This document shows, piece by piece, positions 27,694-40,700 of a stretch of DNA of 64,000 nt (position 1 is its first letter; every line of letters starts with the position of its first letter). Origin of the DNA: Glossina fuscipes (lineage: Eukaryota; Arthropoda; Insecta; Diptera; Glossinidae); contig NW_023998433.1 of NCBI RefSeq assembly GCF_014805625.2, forward strand, positions 2,466,169 to 2,530,168, in the 5' to 3' direction. The position numbers and the translations under genes are program-made. Under the pieces are notes generated by a model, which was not told the origin of the DNA, did not search any database, and saw only the letters and a program-made list of their open reading frames with translations.

Positions 27694-30600
27694 CTCGCTG
27701 TCTGTCTCCAATGGTCAACCAATGCTTGACCAAATCTAGACTTTAACACTAGCATTACCGAGTACGTCATTTTGACCCTTTTTAATTTTCCATCTTCAAA
27801 ATAATAGTTATAAAGCATGCAAAGTTCCGAAATATTTTGGTGACCTGTATTTATATGAAAAAACCTCTAAATACGTGTTCTCACTTTTTTCTTACCTATT
27901 CTTGTTTTCGAGATGCCCCTGAAATATGCACCTATTTCTATTAAAAGGGATTTTCTTGATCTCATATGACATTGGCTTTGGGCAGTCGCAAAGGTAAGAA
28001 GCTGAAATTTGGCGCAAGCAATCCTTGGTCAATTGTTAAACACGTCCACCATAACTGAGCAGCTGAAACAACCTCGGAAAAAAGATAATTTTTTCATATT
28101 TTCGTCTATAACTTCTGATCCTGCGAAGATATTTCGGACAACTTGTGCTCACCCTGGTACCGTTTAATAGTGTGCTCATAGTTGACGGCTAAGTAGTTGA
28201 CTTTCCATGTCTGTGCCCGGTGAGGTAAGTACTGCTTTCCGGATATTATTAGAGAAGGAAACGATAGCCCACATCAAAATTTCCACTGCACTGGAGACGC
28301 GCAATATTTTAAAACAAGAATGGAAAACCAGATCGAATGAATTTTATGGTTTTATAGCCGAAGCAACAAAAATAAAAATATGCCAAAAGTGACTGCATCA
28401 AAGAGCATTTAATAAATATGGAAGCAACTAAAGAAACAAAATCGACTATTTGGTAGTCAATTGTCGGCGTTCTAGAAGCGCGTCAACACCCTTTTTGGAT
28501 CAAACATGAATACGGGTTTGATAAATATTTAAATATCTTTACAGAATCGATAGTTATATACGAAAAAATTAAAATATTATTGTTGTTTTTTCAGTTTCTC
28601 ATTTACAGTGGGGGTATGTGTAGGCTGGCCGTGATCATCATTTTAGCGTTCGATTCGTAATTGACCAAAGAACGTTTGTGCCAAGTTTCAGCTTTTTACA
28701 TGAATAGAAGATCAACATAAATAGAAGATCAAAATCATTCTGGCAAGACCAAATAGTCTGGCAACTGACGCTCGCGAGATCGTACGCTTTTGTTAGTTTT
28801 ATTGCTTACATTTTTTTTGTTTTCGTTTTATACGCGTTTAAAGCTGAGTATTTGTAAAAGTATAAAAGGATTGAACGTGTAAAGTGTAAGAATTACATTA
28901 AATACATTAAAATTGTTGTGATTTTCATTTCGGTTCTTGCGATTAGCACTTATGATCGCAATAGTAAATCTCCTTCGAGATTTTTCTAGTTTTTTCTTTT
29001 GAGTTTTTTTCTTTTTTTATTTTCTTTCTTTGGTGCGAACAGCTTTTCTCTTCGCTTGTTTAATGTTGTTTCAGTAGTGCAGATTTTACGTGTAATTTAA
29101 CAGAAAATTTAAGAGAAAATTTTTCTGATTTGTCTTCTCTGTTTTTTTCGTCCTTCCAGTTTGGTTTTGCTTTCTCTTATTCTTTTGCTCTCTTGTTACA
29201 GTAACAACGTAAGGGAGAAGCTTTATTAAATTTCTTAAATTTGTAGACAACCTTAGTGTAGTGGATTTTTTTGAGTTTTTTTCTTTTTTGCCCTAATAAT
29301 TCACTTCTTTCTTTTCGTTGACTTGACATGGAGTCCTTATATACACCATGTCGGGCGAAAACGGGCCCGGAATCTGATCGATTCGTTTCTTGTTGGCTCT
29401 GCGAGCGCTTTGGTCACGCAAAGTGTGCCGGTATTCTTGACCGTGCTGCTGACACAGTCGCTGACCCTTCCAAAGGCTTAAGATGGTCTTTTCCTGACTG
29501 TAGGCAGCGGTACATTGATTTTTACCAAGTTTTCACGGAGACGCGAAATGGTTTCTCGGAATTGAGTGGAAATCTTGGCTCATTGTGGGAAAAGTTTGAG
29601 CTAATTAAGTCTAGGTTTGATGAGTGTTGTTTCATTGAGCACTCATCATCTACCCAAGCCGAAAAAATAACAACTCGTAGCGTAGCGTGTGGTACGTCAC
29701 CTCTGAGTTCCTCTAAATCTGATTCGTTGGTACAAGTTACCGCTCCCTCTAACTCTAAAATGTACGTTAATGTTGGCGATATTGTTGAGTCGGTTGGTAA
29801 GAAAATAGTTACAAACAAGCCGGCAAGTCCTTCCCTTTTAAGCTACGTTGAAGTGGCAAGGGTATCTCCGCTCAGGGCCGCCACTCACTCTAATCAAGCG
29901 CCATCGCCTAAAAATAATAAACAGAAAAATAAATCATCCTCTCCCCCTGGCTGTTCGAATGTGAACGCTGGTCACCAAACTGGGCAAGTCACACAAGCTG
30001 CTGGTGCAAGGGCGATAACGCCATTTATATTCTCCCCAACTCTAAACTCCCCAACCGTGAACCCTCCTGTTCCAACTAATGACATTTGCTTGACGGCAGT
30101 TCCTCCCAGAAAAGCAATATTTGTGTCAAGACTGGCACCTGAAACATCTGGCACCAGATAACATAAAAAGTTATCTAGCGGCGAAAGTCCCATCAGTCAA
30201 CTTAAAGCGCATTAGTGTTTGCAAAATGACTCCTTCTCAATCTAGGGCAATATCCTCTTTTAAAATATTAGTTCCGACTGAAAGCAGTCATATATTGTTG
30301 AACAAACCACTGTGGCCAGTAGGATCCTTGACTAAGGAATTTATCCCTCGAGATTGTCCCCGCAATACCAAGCCTTAAAAAAACTAAATGTTTCTTCAGG
30401 TCTATTATCTCTCATTTATCAAAATGTTATGGGCCTAAATTCAAAAATTCGTTCTACTTTTCTAAATTCAGTGAGCACGGAATTTTTCTGTTTGGCCTTT
30501 ACTGAAACTTGGCGAAAACCCGATCTTCATTCGTCAGAACTTTTTCATAATTCTTTCCAAGTCTTTAGAAATGATCGAGTGAATCGCATTGGTGGTGGTG

Positions 30601-33600
30601 TATTAACTGCCATATCTGCGTCAGTCCAGTCCATTTCAATAGAATTTCCCACTTCTCCTGACGTTGAATTTATCGCCATTAGTGCGATAATGCCTAATAA
30701 ACAGCTATTTGTAACCTGCTCCTATATTCCCCCATATTCTGGTATCTCCATTTACAAGAAACACGCTGCCCTCATTTGTGAAGTGGCCAAGCGGTCTTAG
30801 CTGCAGACTTAACGATTTGGTCGTTGCATTGGGTGACTTCAACTTCCCTCAAGTCACTTGGTGTAACAGTGATAATTCTGGCTGTTTGATTCCTATATCA
30901 ACGTCTGATAGGGCTGTTGTGTTCTTTAGTGAATTGTTTGATCATATTTTAGTTCAATATAATCGTACCCCTAATTGTAATGGTAGACTGCTTGATATCT
31001 GCTTTGCCAACTTTCTCGAGATTAACGTAAATCGTTGCCCACAGTTGGTTCAGATGGTTCCTTGAACTGCCTTAATGTGTCAAATCAAACTTTTTTAAAT
31101 AAATTTTATGATTTTCAGAAAATCAACATTGTATTGCTAAAACATCATCTTGAAAGCTTATTGTCATCGTTCTACAATACACTAAATCTAGCTATTGCTG
31201 CATCTGCTCCGATTAAGCAGTGCCGACCTCGAAGCAGGCGTCCCCCCTGGTTTAATAAGGCACTTAAATGTTACAAGAATAGAAAAACACGGTATTCAAA
31301 AAATATTCGAAAAGTGGCTCTGCGCTCGACTATTTCGCTTATTCAGTGGCGAGGCATAGATTTAACTCCCTCAACCACCATTATTACTGCAGATACCTTC
31401 AGTTCATTAAATCCTCTCTGTTTGCTAATCCTAAATACTTTTTCAAATTTGTTANNNNNNNNNNNNNNNNNNNNNNNNNNNNNNNNNNNNNNNNNNNNNN
31501 NNNNNNNNNNNNNNNNNNNNNNNNNNNNNNNNNNNNNNNNNNNNNNNNNNNNNNAAAAAAAAAAAAATTTCCACACATCCCTCGCATATTTCTTTTAATG
31601 GATCTGATTCCTCGAATGATTTTGAAATCTCAAATCTGTTTGCTGAGTATTTCCGACGAAACTTTTCGATTGCTAATTTCGACTTATCAGCAAACTACCC
31701 ATATCCTATAACTAACTCGGTTTCAATACCTAACTTGGTTATTTCGGAAGATGACGTTTTTAAAGGGTTGAGTTCTCTAAAATACAGTTGTTCGCCTGGA
31801 CCTGATGGAATTCCACCATGTGTACTTAAATCTTGCACTGTCGAGTTATGTGGTGTGATCTCAAAAATTTTTAACATGTCCTTGAGTTGAAGTATTTTCC
31901 CTTCGTGTTGGAAATGTAGTTTCCTTTTTCCTATCCACAAAAGTGGAAGTAGACAACTTGTTGAGAACTATAGAGGCATTGGCAAGTTGAATGTCTTGCC
32001 CAAGTTGTTCGAGCGAATTGTGACTCAGCATTTGGCCTTTGCCGTTAATTCGTATATTTCTCCGCACCAGCACGGATTTCGTAAAGGGCGATCTACAGTC
32101 ACCAACTTGTTAGAGTTTACCTGTCATGTTTTCAAGGCTTTTTCTAGCGGCTCTCGCACAGATGTTATTTACACTGATTTAAGCAAAGCATTTGATATGG
32201 TTAACCATAACTTATTTATCTTTAAACTCCAAGCCTCTGGCTTCCCTTTCTACTTAGTGAAATGGATAAGCTCTTATCTGCACAATAGATCCTTCAGAGT
32301 TTTGTTTAACTTCATCACCTCGGATGAATTCCCCGTTACGTCTGACGTACCTCAAGGAAGTCACTTAGGTCCCATTTTATTTAGTTTATACATTAACGAT
32401 CTCCCATCGGTGGTTAATTCCAGCCAGATCTTAATGTATGCTGATGATGTCAAACTGTTTTCTTCCTTCTCTGTTGAATCGCAACCACATCAACTTCAAG
32501 GTGATTTGGATAATTTTGTTGCATGGTGCTCTTTGAATCTTCTGAAACTAAATCTGAGTAAATGTAAGAAGCTTTCATTCTCAAGAAGAAAGTCATTCAT
32601 TACTCAGTATTTTATTGATGCGCATAAGTTGGAGGACGTCGATTCGATTACAGATTTAGGCGTTCTATTTGATCATAGGTTACGTTTTAACTTGCATATT
32701 GAGCTCTCGATAAGCAAACCTAGGTCCGCGCTTGGTTTTATAAAAAGGTCGTCCAAAGAGCTTGATGATCCCTACCTTACGGAATGAGATAGACCCATTT
32801 CTTAAACGGATGGTGACTGGAGATGAGAAATGGATCACATACGATAACCCTGTGCGAAAACGATCGTCAAACGGTGGTCAAACCAGGACTAACGGCCAGG
32901 AAGGTTTTGCTATGCATTTGGTGGGACTGGAAGGGGATTATTTATTATGAGTTGCTTCCATATGGCCAAACGCTAAATTCTGATCGCTACTGTCAACAAC
33001 TGGATCGTTTGAAGATAGCGATTGACCAGAAACGGCCAGAATTGGCCAACAGGAGAGGTGTCGTGTTCCACCAGGACAACGCTAGGCCACACACATCTAC
33101 AGTGACTCGCCAGAAACTTCGGGAGCTTGGTTGGGAAGTTTTAATGCATCCGCCATACAGTCCGGACTTGGCACCAAGCGATTATCATCTTTTTCTTGCA
33201 TTGCAAAATTTCTTTAATGATAAAAAATTGGAATCTAGGGAGGATTGTGAAAGTCGACTACTAGAGTTTTTTGCAAATAGAGACCAGGACTTCTATGAGA
33301 GAGGCATTTTGAAGTTACCTTTAAAATGGCAACAAATCATACAACAAAACGGTGCATATTTGACCCAAATCGGACAATCCGAGGCATGTTAAATAAAGTC
33401 CTGAAGTTCATATAAAAATAATGGATTTCTTTTTCCCCAAACTAATATAATTATGAGCTGTTTAATTCGCTCAGAGTAGTTTGCAAGAACCTAAATGACG
33501 TCTATAACTTATTCTCGTTATCGGACTCTTTAAAGTCCATTAAAGCAACATTGCTTAATACGCGCGATTTACCTATGTCTTATTTAAACTAGCTTTTATC

Positions 33601-34732
33601 CTTAAAAGTCGTTACGATTGGAAAATGAACTGTTGTTAAGTATTATCGGTTGCCAGACTTGTGCCTGTTTGCGATTAGGGGTTCATTTGCAATTTGGTCC
33701 TGTACCGGTTGTAAGTGTGCCTGTATGCTGGTTGTGTACATGCCGTTTTTCTTTTTTCCTTCTTATTTGTTTTATTGTATTTATACTAAGTTTTATTATT
33801 AATTTAATATAAGTTTTGCTTTAAGTGCCAATTGAAATCGACTGTTATTTGTTTAGTTGAGTTTCATGTATAAGTAGAATTAAAATAAATACATAAATAA
33901 ATAAATAAATCAATATTCCTTTTGGTAGAAATGGGTAAATGGGGAATATCGGTAGTTCTAACGTTAAGCCGCTGAAACTAGCAATTAACTGCTATAGAAC
34001 TCCCAAGACTGATCAATGATTTGTTTTAAGGCGCTTGATGTTTGAAACTTATTTGAGTTTCTCCATATGTCTCCACATATATCTCAACAGTAACTCATGC
34101 CTCGTATTTCAAACTCGCGCTATTTTATCAATACTCGAAATGTCGAAAGAAGTTAAATCAAATATTATGTCGTTATCATAGAGCAGAAGAAATAAAAAAA
34201 GCCCACAGTTTGAAGAAACGTGCGATTGTATTTAAAATTGCAAAAAATTTAATTACATCATTCGATTTTCTATTCTTTTCTTATTTTATCCTCTTTTTAT
34301 TACTTTGTTCGTTTAACAATTATTCCATTTATATTTCAATTAATGTCTACAATATTTTTGTGTTTATTTATTCATTCTACATATCGTTCATAATAAATAC
34401 AAATGTTTGCACATACTGTTATCCTCGTATACTTATGCGAAGCAATTAAAAATAATATGATTGATTAAAAATGCAACCAGAAAAAAAATGATCTGTAAAA
34501 GCATTAAAACACATGTGTATATGCGCACGCATTAAAAAAAATCCCGAAACTAGGCAAACAACAACTAAACTAAACAAATTTATAGATTGCATTTCAGTTT
34601 CATGAAAATTTCTATTTTGTTAACAAAAAATTATATTTTGTATGTATTTGCGCTTGTTTTAAAAATTCTCATAAAGAGAAAAAGAGAGCCAGAGAAAGGC
34701 AAAATGAAAACGAAACAAAGAGAGAGAGAGAA

Positions 34733-34771
<39 letters not shown>

Positions 34772-37700
34772 TAATGTAAAAAACGAGGAGGGTATGCGTT
34801 CAAATGATGGGAATAGTTTTAGTTAGGGGGTACATGTACGAAATTTATAGTTAATAAGTTATATGTGCATTTATAAATCTGAGCATGTGTTCATGCATAC
34901 GTGTGCATATGTATATATAAATGGTTGTAGGCACGCCTTTGTCCAAGTCAGTTCAAAGGATTTGAACTATTACCACATTTTCCTGAATGTAAGCCTATGG
35001 TATACATGGCAGTTCCTAAAAACAAAAATAATAATAATAATAATAATAATAACAAAAACAACATCAAGAGCAGCAACTAATGCAACGACAAGCATTCATA
35101 CATGACCACCACAATAAACATCTTTTTTCTGTTTTTTAATTTTTAATGAAAATATTTAGGCGAAATTTTGTTATTTCGCTTTTCTTTAAATTTTAAATCA
35201 ACCAATAATCTTCTCCCACTTACGTATAGATGTATGTCTATATGGAATCCACTTACGTATCTACGTATATATATATATATATATTAAAGTTTAGCATAAA
35301 TTTATTGTAAAATTTTTTCTTTTCATGGATGCAACACATATATATATACACATGCATACATAGGTATACACAAATGCAAACTTTTTAATTAATTTTAATT
35401 GCAAATTCTAATAAAACACACCATACGTGGTGTGCATGTGTTTGTACAGCAGAAAATCCATGGAAATAAAAACCACAATATTAAAACAACACTATACGGA
35501 TAGAAGCCAACCAACCACACTTATACATTACATACAATGAAAATTTCATTTGAAGTTTATTTTAATTTTTGTATTATTATTTATTAGAGATTGCTTTCTA
35601 TATGAACTATTGCTACTACACTACTACTTTATTAGGCAAAGCCACTTAGTTTACTATTTCACTTGCAATTTTATATTACCGTAAAGCAATAAGCAACATA
35701 CAAACACCGCCTATAATGTATGACGATATGCCATGTGTTAGCGTGGTAAACAGAGACATTTTTTTTTTTTTTCTTTTGAGCAATGACAAAGAAATTTTGA
35801 ATTAATCGAGAAGGTGTTGGTTAATCTATTTTAATAATTTCCAATAGGAAGATATTTTAGAGAATTTCAATGCACTTTTCCTTCCCATTTTGCCTTCTCT
35901 TTCACGTACATTAAGGCAATTAGTTTGGCTAAAGAAGGAAGAAGAAAAAAAGGGGGGAGGGAAATTCACATTGAAATTGCTTCTTTTCCAATTCAATATA
36001 TGAGCCGTTTTTTTTTTTTTTTTTTATTAGTTTTATTTAAAATTTTTATATTTATATTTTGTAATCCTGGACAAAAGTTCCCGATATGTCTGTGTTAACG
36101 TGTGCTTTTACAAACAGATATAATTTAATAAATTAGATATTATTTAATTACACATAAATACAGACATGGATGTTTACATAAATGTTTATTTACAACGAGA
36201 TTGTATACGCGCTTTTTTATGTCATTTTTTGATAGAATTAATTAAGTTGTAATTGTATCGATATAGAATTATTTGGTGTGTTAATGTGTTCGCTGTAGAA
36301 GTTTTACGTAAACACAAACAGGCGCATAGAAATAAATGGATTGCATTAAATGAAAGAATATATTAAAAGAATTAATTAAATTTGAATAAGCCGCATATAT
36401 CTGCTCGCTGTTATGAAACACGCTCGACAATCATTACGTTACAGGTACTCGAAAATAATTTCTAACCAGAGTGCCACAATGCACACATAGTTAAATTATT
36501 ATTACTCATCGCCAGCTCGAAAGTTGAAAGCATTTATTAATTACATTATTCCCATAATTTAGATATATTCACTACATATATCCGTCTCTGCTATGTCATG
36601 GTGCGATGGCATCTACAGAACTTTGCCCAGACCTTTTTAATTCAATCCCACGGACCAAGTTTAAAGAAAGCGACAGAAAGTGAAAAAGAAATGACGAAAA
36701 ATCAACGAGCATGGCAGATATCAATATATAAGTGTGTTAAATAATACATCGCTCCATACGCATACAGGCGCTAGACGACTACTGACGTATCCATATGAGT
36801 TTCAGATATTAGATTGTGTGATTTCGTTTTTTTTTTTTTCGCCAAAATAAAAGACGATTTTTCTATAACAGATAAATGTATTACTATGACAACAAGCCTT
36901 GCTATATTAGCAAATGCAGCTCAAGCGTCAACTTGGCTGTAGAAAATATACAATTAAAATCCACTGACCTTTAAGGGAAATTGTATCAAAATTTCAAACA
37001 TTCCGATATTACTTTACATATTACAGTTGTATTAGACACACCTATACGTCCTGCTAAACACTTATTGTTTGACGTTTTATGTAACATCTACGACACATAT
37101 CTCGAAGTTTAACGAAAAAATGATTTCAATCGGTCAGTCAATAACATAGTTAACAATTTTAACTTACTGATCGGTTGAAAATTATGGATATGGAAACTGT
37201 TTGAATTCGAAATAAAATAGTTTTGAAACTATGACATTTTTTATATACGTATTTCCTTTTTTTTTTTGCTTTTTTTTATTTAATAAGAAACTCGTGCGAT
37301 GTTTTCTATGGACTAAAGGTAGCGGGGGAGGGGGATGTGAGGAATTCAGGCTAGAGGTCGAACAATGCTACTACCCTTATCTTGTTTTAATTTGTACAAA
37401 AAAGAACCCATAGGTGGACTACCGCGATACCGAAGTCATTGAAATCACACGAAACCGCGCTGACAGGGGCGAAGAATCGATCTTTTCAATCTTTGTATTT
37501 TGGAGAAGGAGAAAATTACCAAATGTATGCCACGATTATGCAACTACTTATCAGACCTTAAGCTATTCACTGAACGTGATGATTAAAATGATTTTCATTT
37601 GCCGCTGTAGTGCTTGTAGACCAACACAACTTCATGAAAATGCAATTTTTATAAAAAGATTGTATAATAAGCATTGTAAAGGTAACACAAAGTTATTCGT

Positions 37701-40700
37701 CCGTTATTGACTTTCAAAGTTTGACATTACGCAGGAGTAAATACTTCAAAATGAGGCAGATTATGGATTCTATTTAATCGTATATTTGTATATGCAAACT
37801 ATACGCAAAGATAAAAAAAAAACAAGACCGAAAGGTATACTTGATGGCCATGTGTTTACTTTAGTTCCATTTTGTTGCAGATTAAAGCTTGGAAAGAGCT
37901 TGACAATCTTACATGTATGACTGCAACATTCAAAAAACCAGCATCGATCTGAAATACAGCTCGACAATCTCCAAATCCATTTACAAACTCATTATGTAAA
38001 AGGTCGCTGACCCAGCCCCATGGGGCAAGATAAAAACTATACGAAATATTTTAAGCAGATACAGATTCTTTTGCTTTGTTTTGCTTCTGTTTTTTTTTTT
38101 TTTTTTTTTTTTTTTCAAATGAAATCATTTCAGTTTTTCTCATTAACATTAAAAACCTAATCTCAGAAATACACGCACAACTGGAAAAACGCGAAATAAT
38201 ACAACTGATTGATATTAAGAGCATGTGGGTCAAGGATTAATTTAATGGAAACAGGAAACTACGAGCAAGAAAATGAGTAGTGTTTTTTTTTTTTTGTTTT
38301 ACTCTCATAGAAAACAAGATATTTGAAGCAATTCAGTTTAATTGATTGCATCTCACGAAAGTCGGTAATTGAATAACTGAAATTTAATTGTAAAACGGAA
38401 ATGGTTTATCTTGCTTATATGTATGTAAGAAACTGAGCTTAGAAGAATTTGTAAAAAAATTTTCTTAAATTTGATTTAAATTTATTTTTAACTTCGTGGT
38501 TTTTCTTTTCTTTTTTTCCTTTTTTTTATCTCTTTTCAGATGATGTCTTATTTTCACGTCGAGGCCGTATGGGCCGTATAGTTAGTCCACGTCATACATT
38601 ACCGCCAAATACAACATGCACATACCATTTCCATGGTTATCCAGGCGACCTAATTTGGTTATCATTCACCAGCTACAATTTGCAAATACTACAACAAGCT
38701 ATACACGACAACAACACGTTAGGAAGGGTGAGTAAACTCTTCAGCATATTTCACAAAAACGGTCTTTACTCATACCATGCATATCTAATGTGATTTTTTT
38801 CGCTTTTTTTTTTGGCCCAATATTAAATATTCTACGCCAACACAAGCACTCACACTTGCATTTACATGCACACTTGCATTTATACTGATGCATACATTCA
38901 TATATAAACCAGCAAGTATAAACATGTACCATATACCATAAACTTTGTGTTGACTGACACCTCCTTTGCTTTATTGTACTTCTTTTTTTTGTCTTTTTTT
39001 TTCGTAGAAGGGAGTAAGGTACGCAAAAAGTACAACACACACAAAACCCTAAAAACTTTCTGTTAGTTTTTCCTCTTTTATGTTTATATGTGTTTATACG
39101 ATATGTGCATTGTGGGAATTACAACACTGTACAACAACATAAACTCACATTACCCCGAAAAATGGTCCTTTTCCTTTGGTTTTTTTAATGTAAGACCAAC
39201 ACTTTAATACATTTACCGGTTTTTTTTTTATTGTTTTTTTTCCCTCCTCCGTAGAACATCAACTTAAAGTTTCGCTTGTGTTGGTTTGTATGCAAATGAC
39301 TTGTGAAATGTTGTTAGTTTGTTATGTGTATGTATCCGTACGTGTGTATTAGTAGTTTTCTTTGCACCCGTTTCTGTTTGTGCTCTTGCTGTTGAACAAC
39401 AACAGCAGTTTTTGTTTTCTCATGCTTAGCTTAACTTTACGGTGGTGCTTTTGCTTTGTTGCTAGCTCTGTTATAATTCTGGCCGTTGCTGCTGCTGCTG
39501 CTGCTGCTGTTCATATTTACAATTCAATTATATTTTCTCTGCTTGTAATTCTAACATTTGCATTAAATTCTTTTTCGCTTTCAAGTGGAAATATTTTCAG
39601 TTTTCCGATCTGATTTAAAAAAGCAGTACTCACTATTTTGCTTTGAGGAGCATAATATATTAACTTTTTCCCTGACCCCATTTTCTCTCGTTTCTCCCAC
39701 TTTCGATTCCCCTCTTTGTCCCTTCTTTGGGCGAACACGAATACATATACCATTCATAAGCTATAAACATAATGTAAAACCAAATGAATCGGCAGAGAGG
39801 GTAAACAGATATTGCAAAATGAAATTTTCTTAAAGGTCAAAGTTGACTTTTATATATAATATATAAGCATCGTCATTGGTAAAAAACGGCTAGTACCCTT
39901 AAATTTTGATAAGTAACTGATACTCTCATAATTTTATCGTAGCAATAATTAATTCAAATTTACGTTAAATAAAGCAGACATATTTTTTAAGCAGATCTCA
40001 ACTACATTTGGATGGTTCCGTTGCAAATCGGTTAACTCCATTTTCGGGATTTTATTAAATTTTAATATCAAACCACTTCATAAGCTCCTAACTGGACATA
40101 TTCAAAACGAATTTCTCTAATAAGAATAAGTATTAACACCACTAAATGACAAAACCGTTTTGACCACTGAATAATAAATAATTTTCGATACTATAATATG
40201 TTTATATCATCAAGTATATAAAGATTTGTGCAAAAAACTATAAAAAAATAATAATAATAATAATAATAACCTACTCGGGACATGTAGATATATTAAAACT
40301 GTTTTAAGTTTATTGGAATTTGGTTCAAAGTACAGAAATATAAGCTAAATCAACTGAAATGAAATTCCTGGAAAGTGGACGCAGTTACTTGCCTGATGAT
40401 TTACAATTTGCTATCATCGAATCTCATGTAGAAAAAGTTCAGAATATCTTTTCGCCAGATGATTGGTATAATACAATAAAAGCCTGTAACCCGTAACCCG
40501 TCATAGGGTCCGTTTCATAGGGTTCCCATGACGCGTCAGGACTTTTTCTCTACAAGCACTTTAGAAAATTCTACCAATAATAGAAAAGTATCAGTTACAG
40601 GGAAAGTCGAGACCCCATCTGATAAAATTTGAGTATGACTTTAACGAAGATACCGAATTTAGTGCCATAAATATACGAAAAAGTGTAGCAGGTAGACCAC

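Larger units (their letters stand above)
30379..33589 (+). pseudogene. Retrotransposon ORF2 (AP endonuclease, reverse transcriptase), multiply broken
   Basis: Endonuclease: L-I-Y-Q-N-V-M-G-L-N-S-K at about 30415-30450, F-T-E-T-W at about 30499, R-N-D-R-V-N-R-I-G-G-G-V, then after a frame change G-D-F-N-F-P-Q-V-T-W at about 30832-30861. Linker: P-P-W-F-N-K-A-L and N-P-K-Y-F-F-K-F before the gap. Reverse transcriptase (one frame from about 31585): S-P-G-P-D-G-I-P, H-Q-H-G-F-R-K-G-R-S-T, Y-T-D-L-S-K-A-F-D, V-P-Q-G-S-H-L-G-P, and the catalytic Y-A-D-D at 32437-32448. The frame has a TGA at 31888 and ends at K-E-L-D-D-P-Y-L-T where mariner DNA begins. After the mariner, the ORF2 C-terminus resumes (E-L-F-N-S-L-R-V-V-C-K-N-L-N-D-V-Y) and stops at TAG 33587-33589. 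It is non-functional. Confidence 0.8.
28750..33910 (+). mobile_element. Non-LTR retrotransposon (CR1/Jockey superfamily), inactive
   Basis: It has a 5' leader, ORF1 with a PHD-like finger, ORF2 with endonuclease and reverse transcriptase, a 3' UTR and an A-rich tail of TAAA units at about 33886-33910. The tail sits directly against the residual right end of the piggyBac-like element. The 5' boundary is not sharply defined: composition changes near TGGCAACTGACGCTCGCGAG at about 28753, and no target-site duplication could be fixed. Inactivating lesions are the ORF1 frameshift near 30140, ORF2 frame changes near 30790, 31040 and 31340, an in-frame TGA at 31888, an assembly gap at 31455-31554, and a mariner that replaces part of ORF2. 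The plus orientation is the same as the host gene. Confidence 0.85.
27743..33967 (+). mobile_element. TTAA-flanked piggyBac-like element split by a later insertion
   Basis: Left end: TTAA (27743-27746) then CACTAGCATTACCGAG and, a little further, CATTTTGACCC. Right end: GGTAGTTCTAACG then TTAA (33964-33967). The reverse complement of the right end is CGTTAGAACTACCGAT, which matches 11 of the first 15 bases of the left end, and both lie directly inside TTAA, the piggyBac target. The element's own DNA is the left arm (27747 to about 28750) and about 53 bp on the right (33911-33963). Everything between is an inserted retrotransposon. No transposase is recognisable in the left arm, so it was probably a non-autonomous element of about 1 kb. 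Confidence 0.6.
19301..38539. other. Intron (19.2 kb) loaded with transposable elements
   Basis: GTGAGT donor and CTCTTTTCAG acceptor. Contents in order: a TATACCC-family repeat (19541-19792), another possible fragment of it near 21505-21590, a TA microsatellite (about 23158-23197), an 894-bp mariner (23788-24681), a piggyBac-type C-terminal remnant (26694-27000) and the nested elements (27743-33967). These are followed by GA (34720-34767) and AAT (35028-35053) microsatellites, then AT-rich DNA with poly(T) runs to 38539. I see no host exon inside. The protein continues smoothly from exon 5 to exon 6, so none is needed. Confidence 0.75.

Noticed and set aside
28195..28225. GAG|GTAAGT at 28212 as a recursive-splicing (ratchet) point in the 19-kb intron
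   Set aside because: It lacks a continuous pyrimidine tract and sits inside the piggyBac-like element, so it cannot be an ancestral ratchet site. Other AG|GTA motifs in the long introns are no better.
31343..31711. Several open frames crossing the N block
   Set aside because: They are artefacts of translating Ns through an assembly gap.
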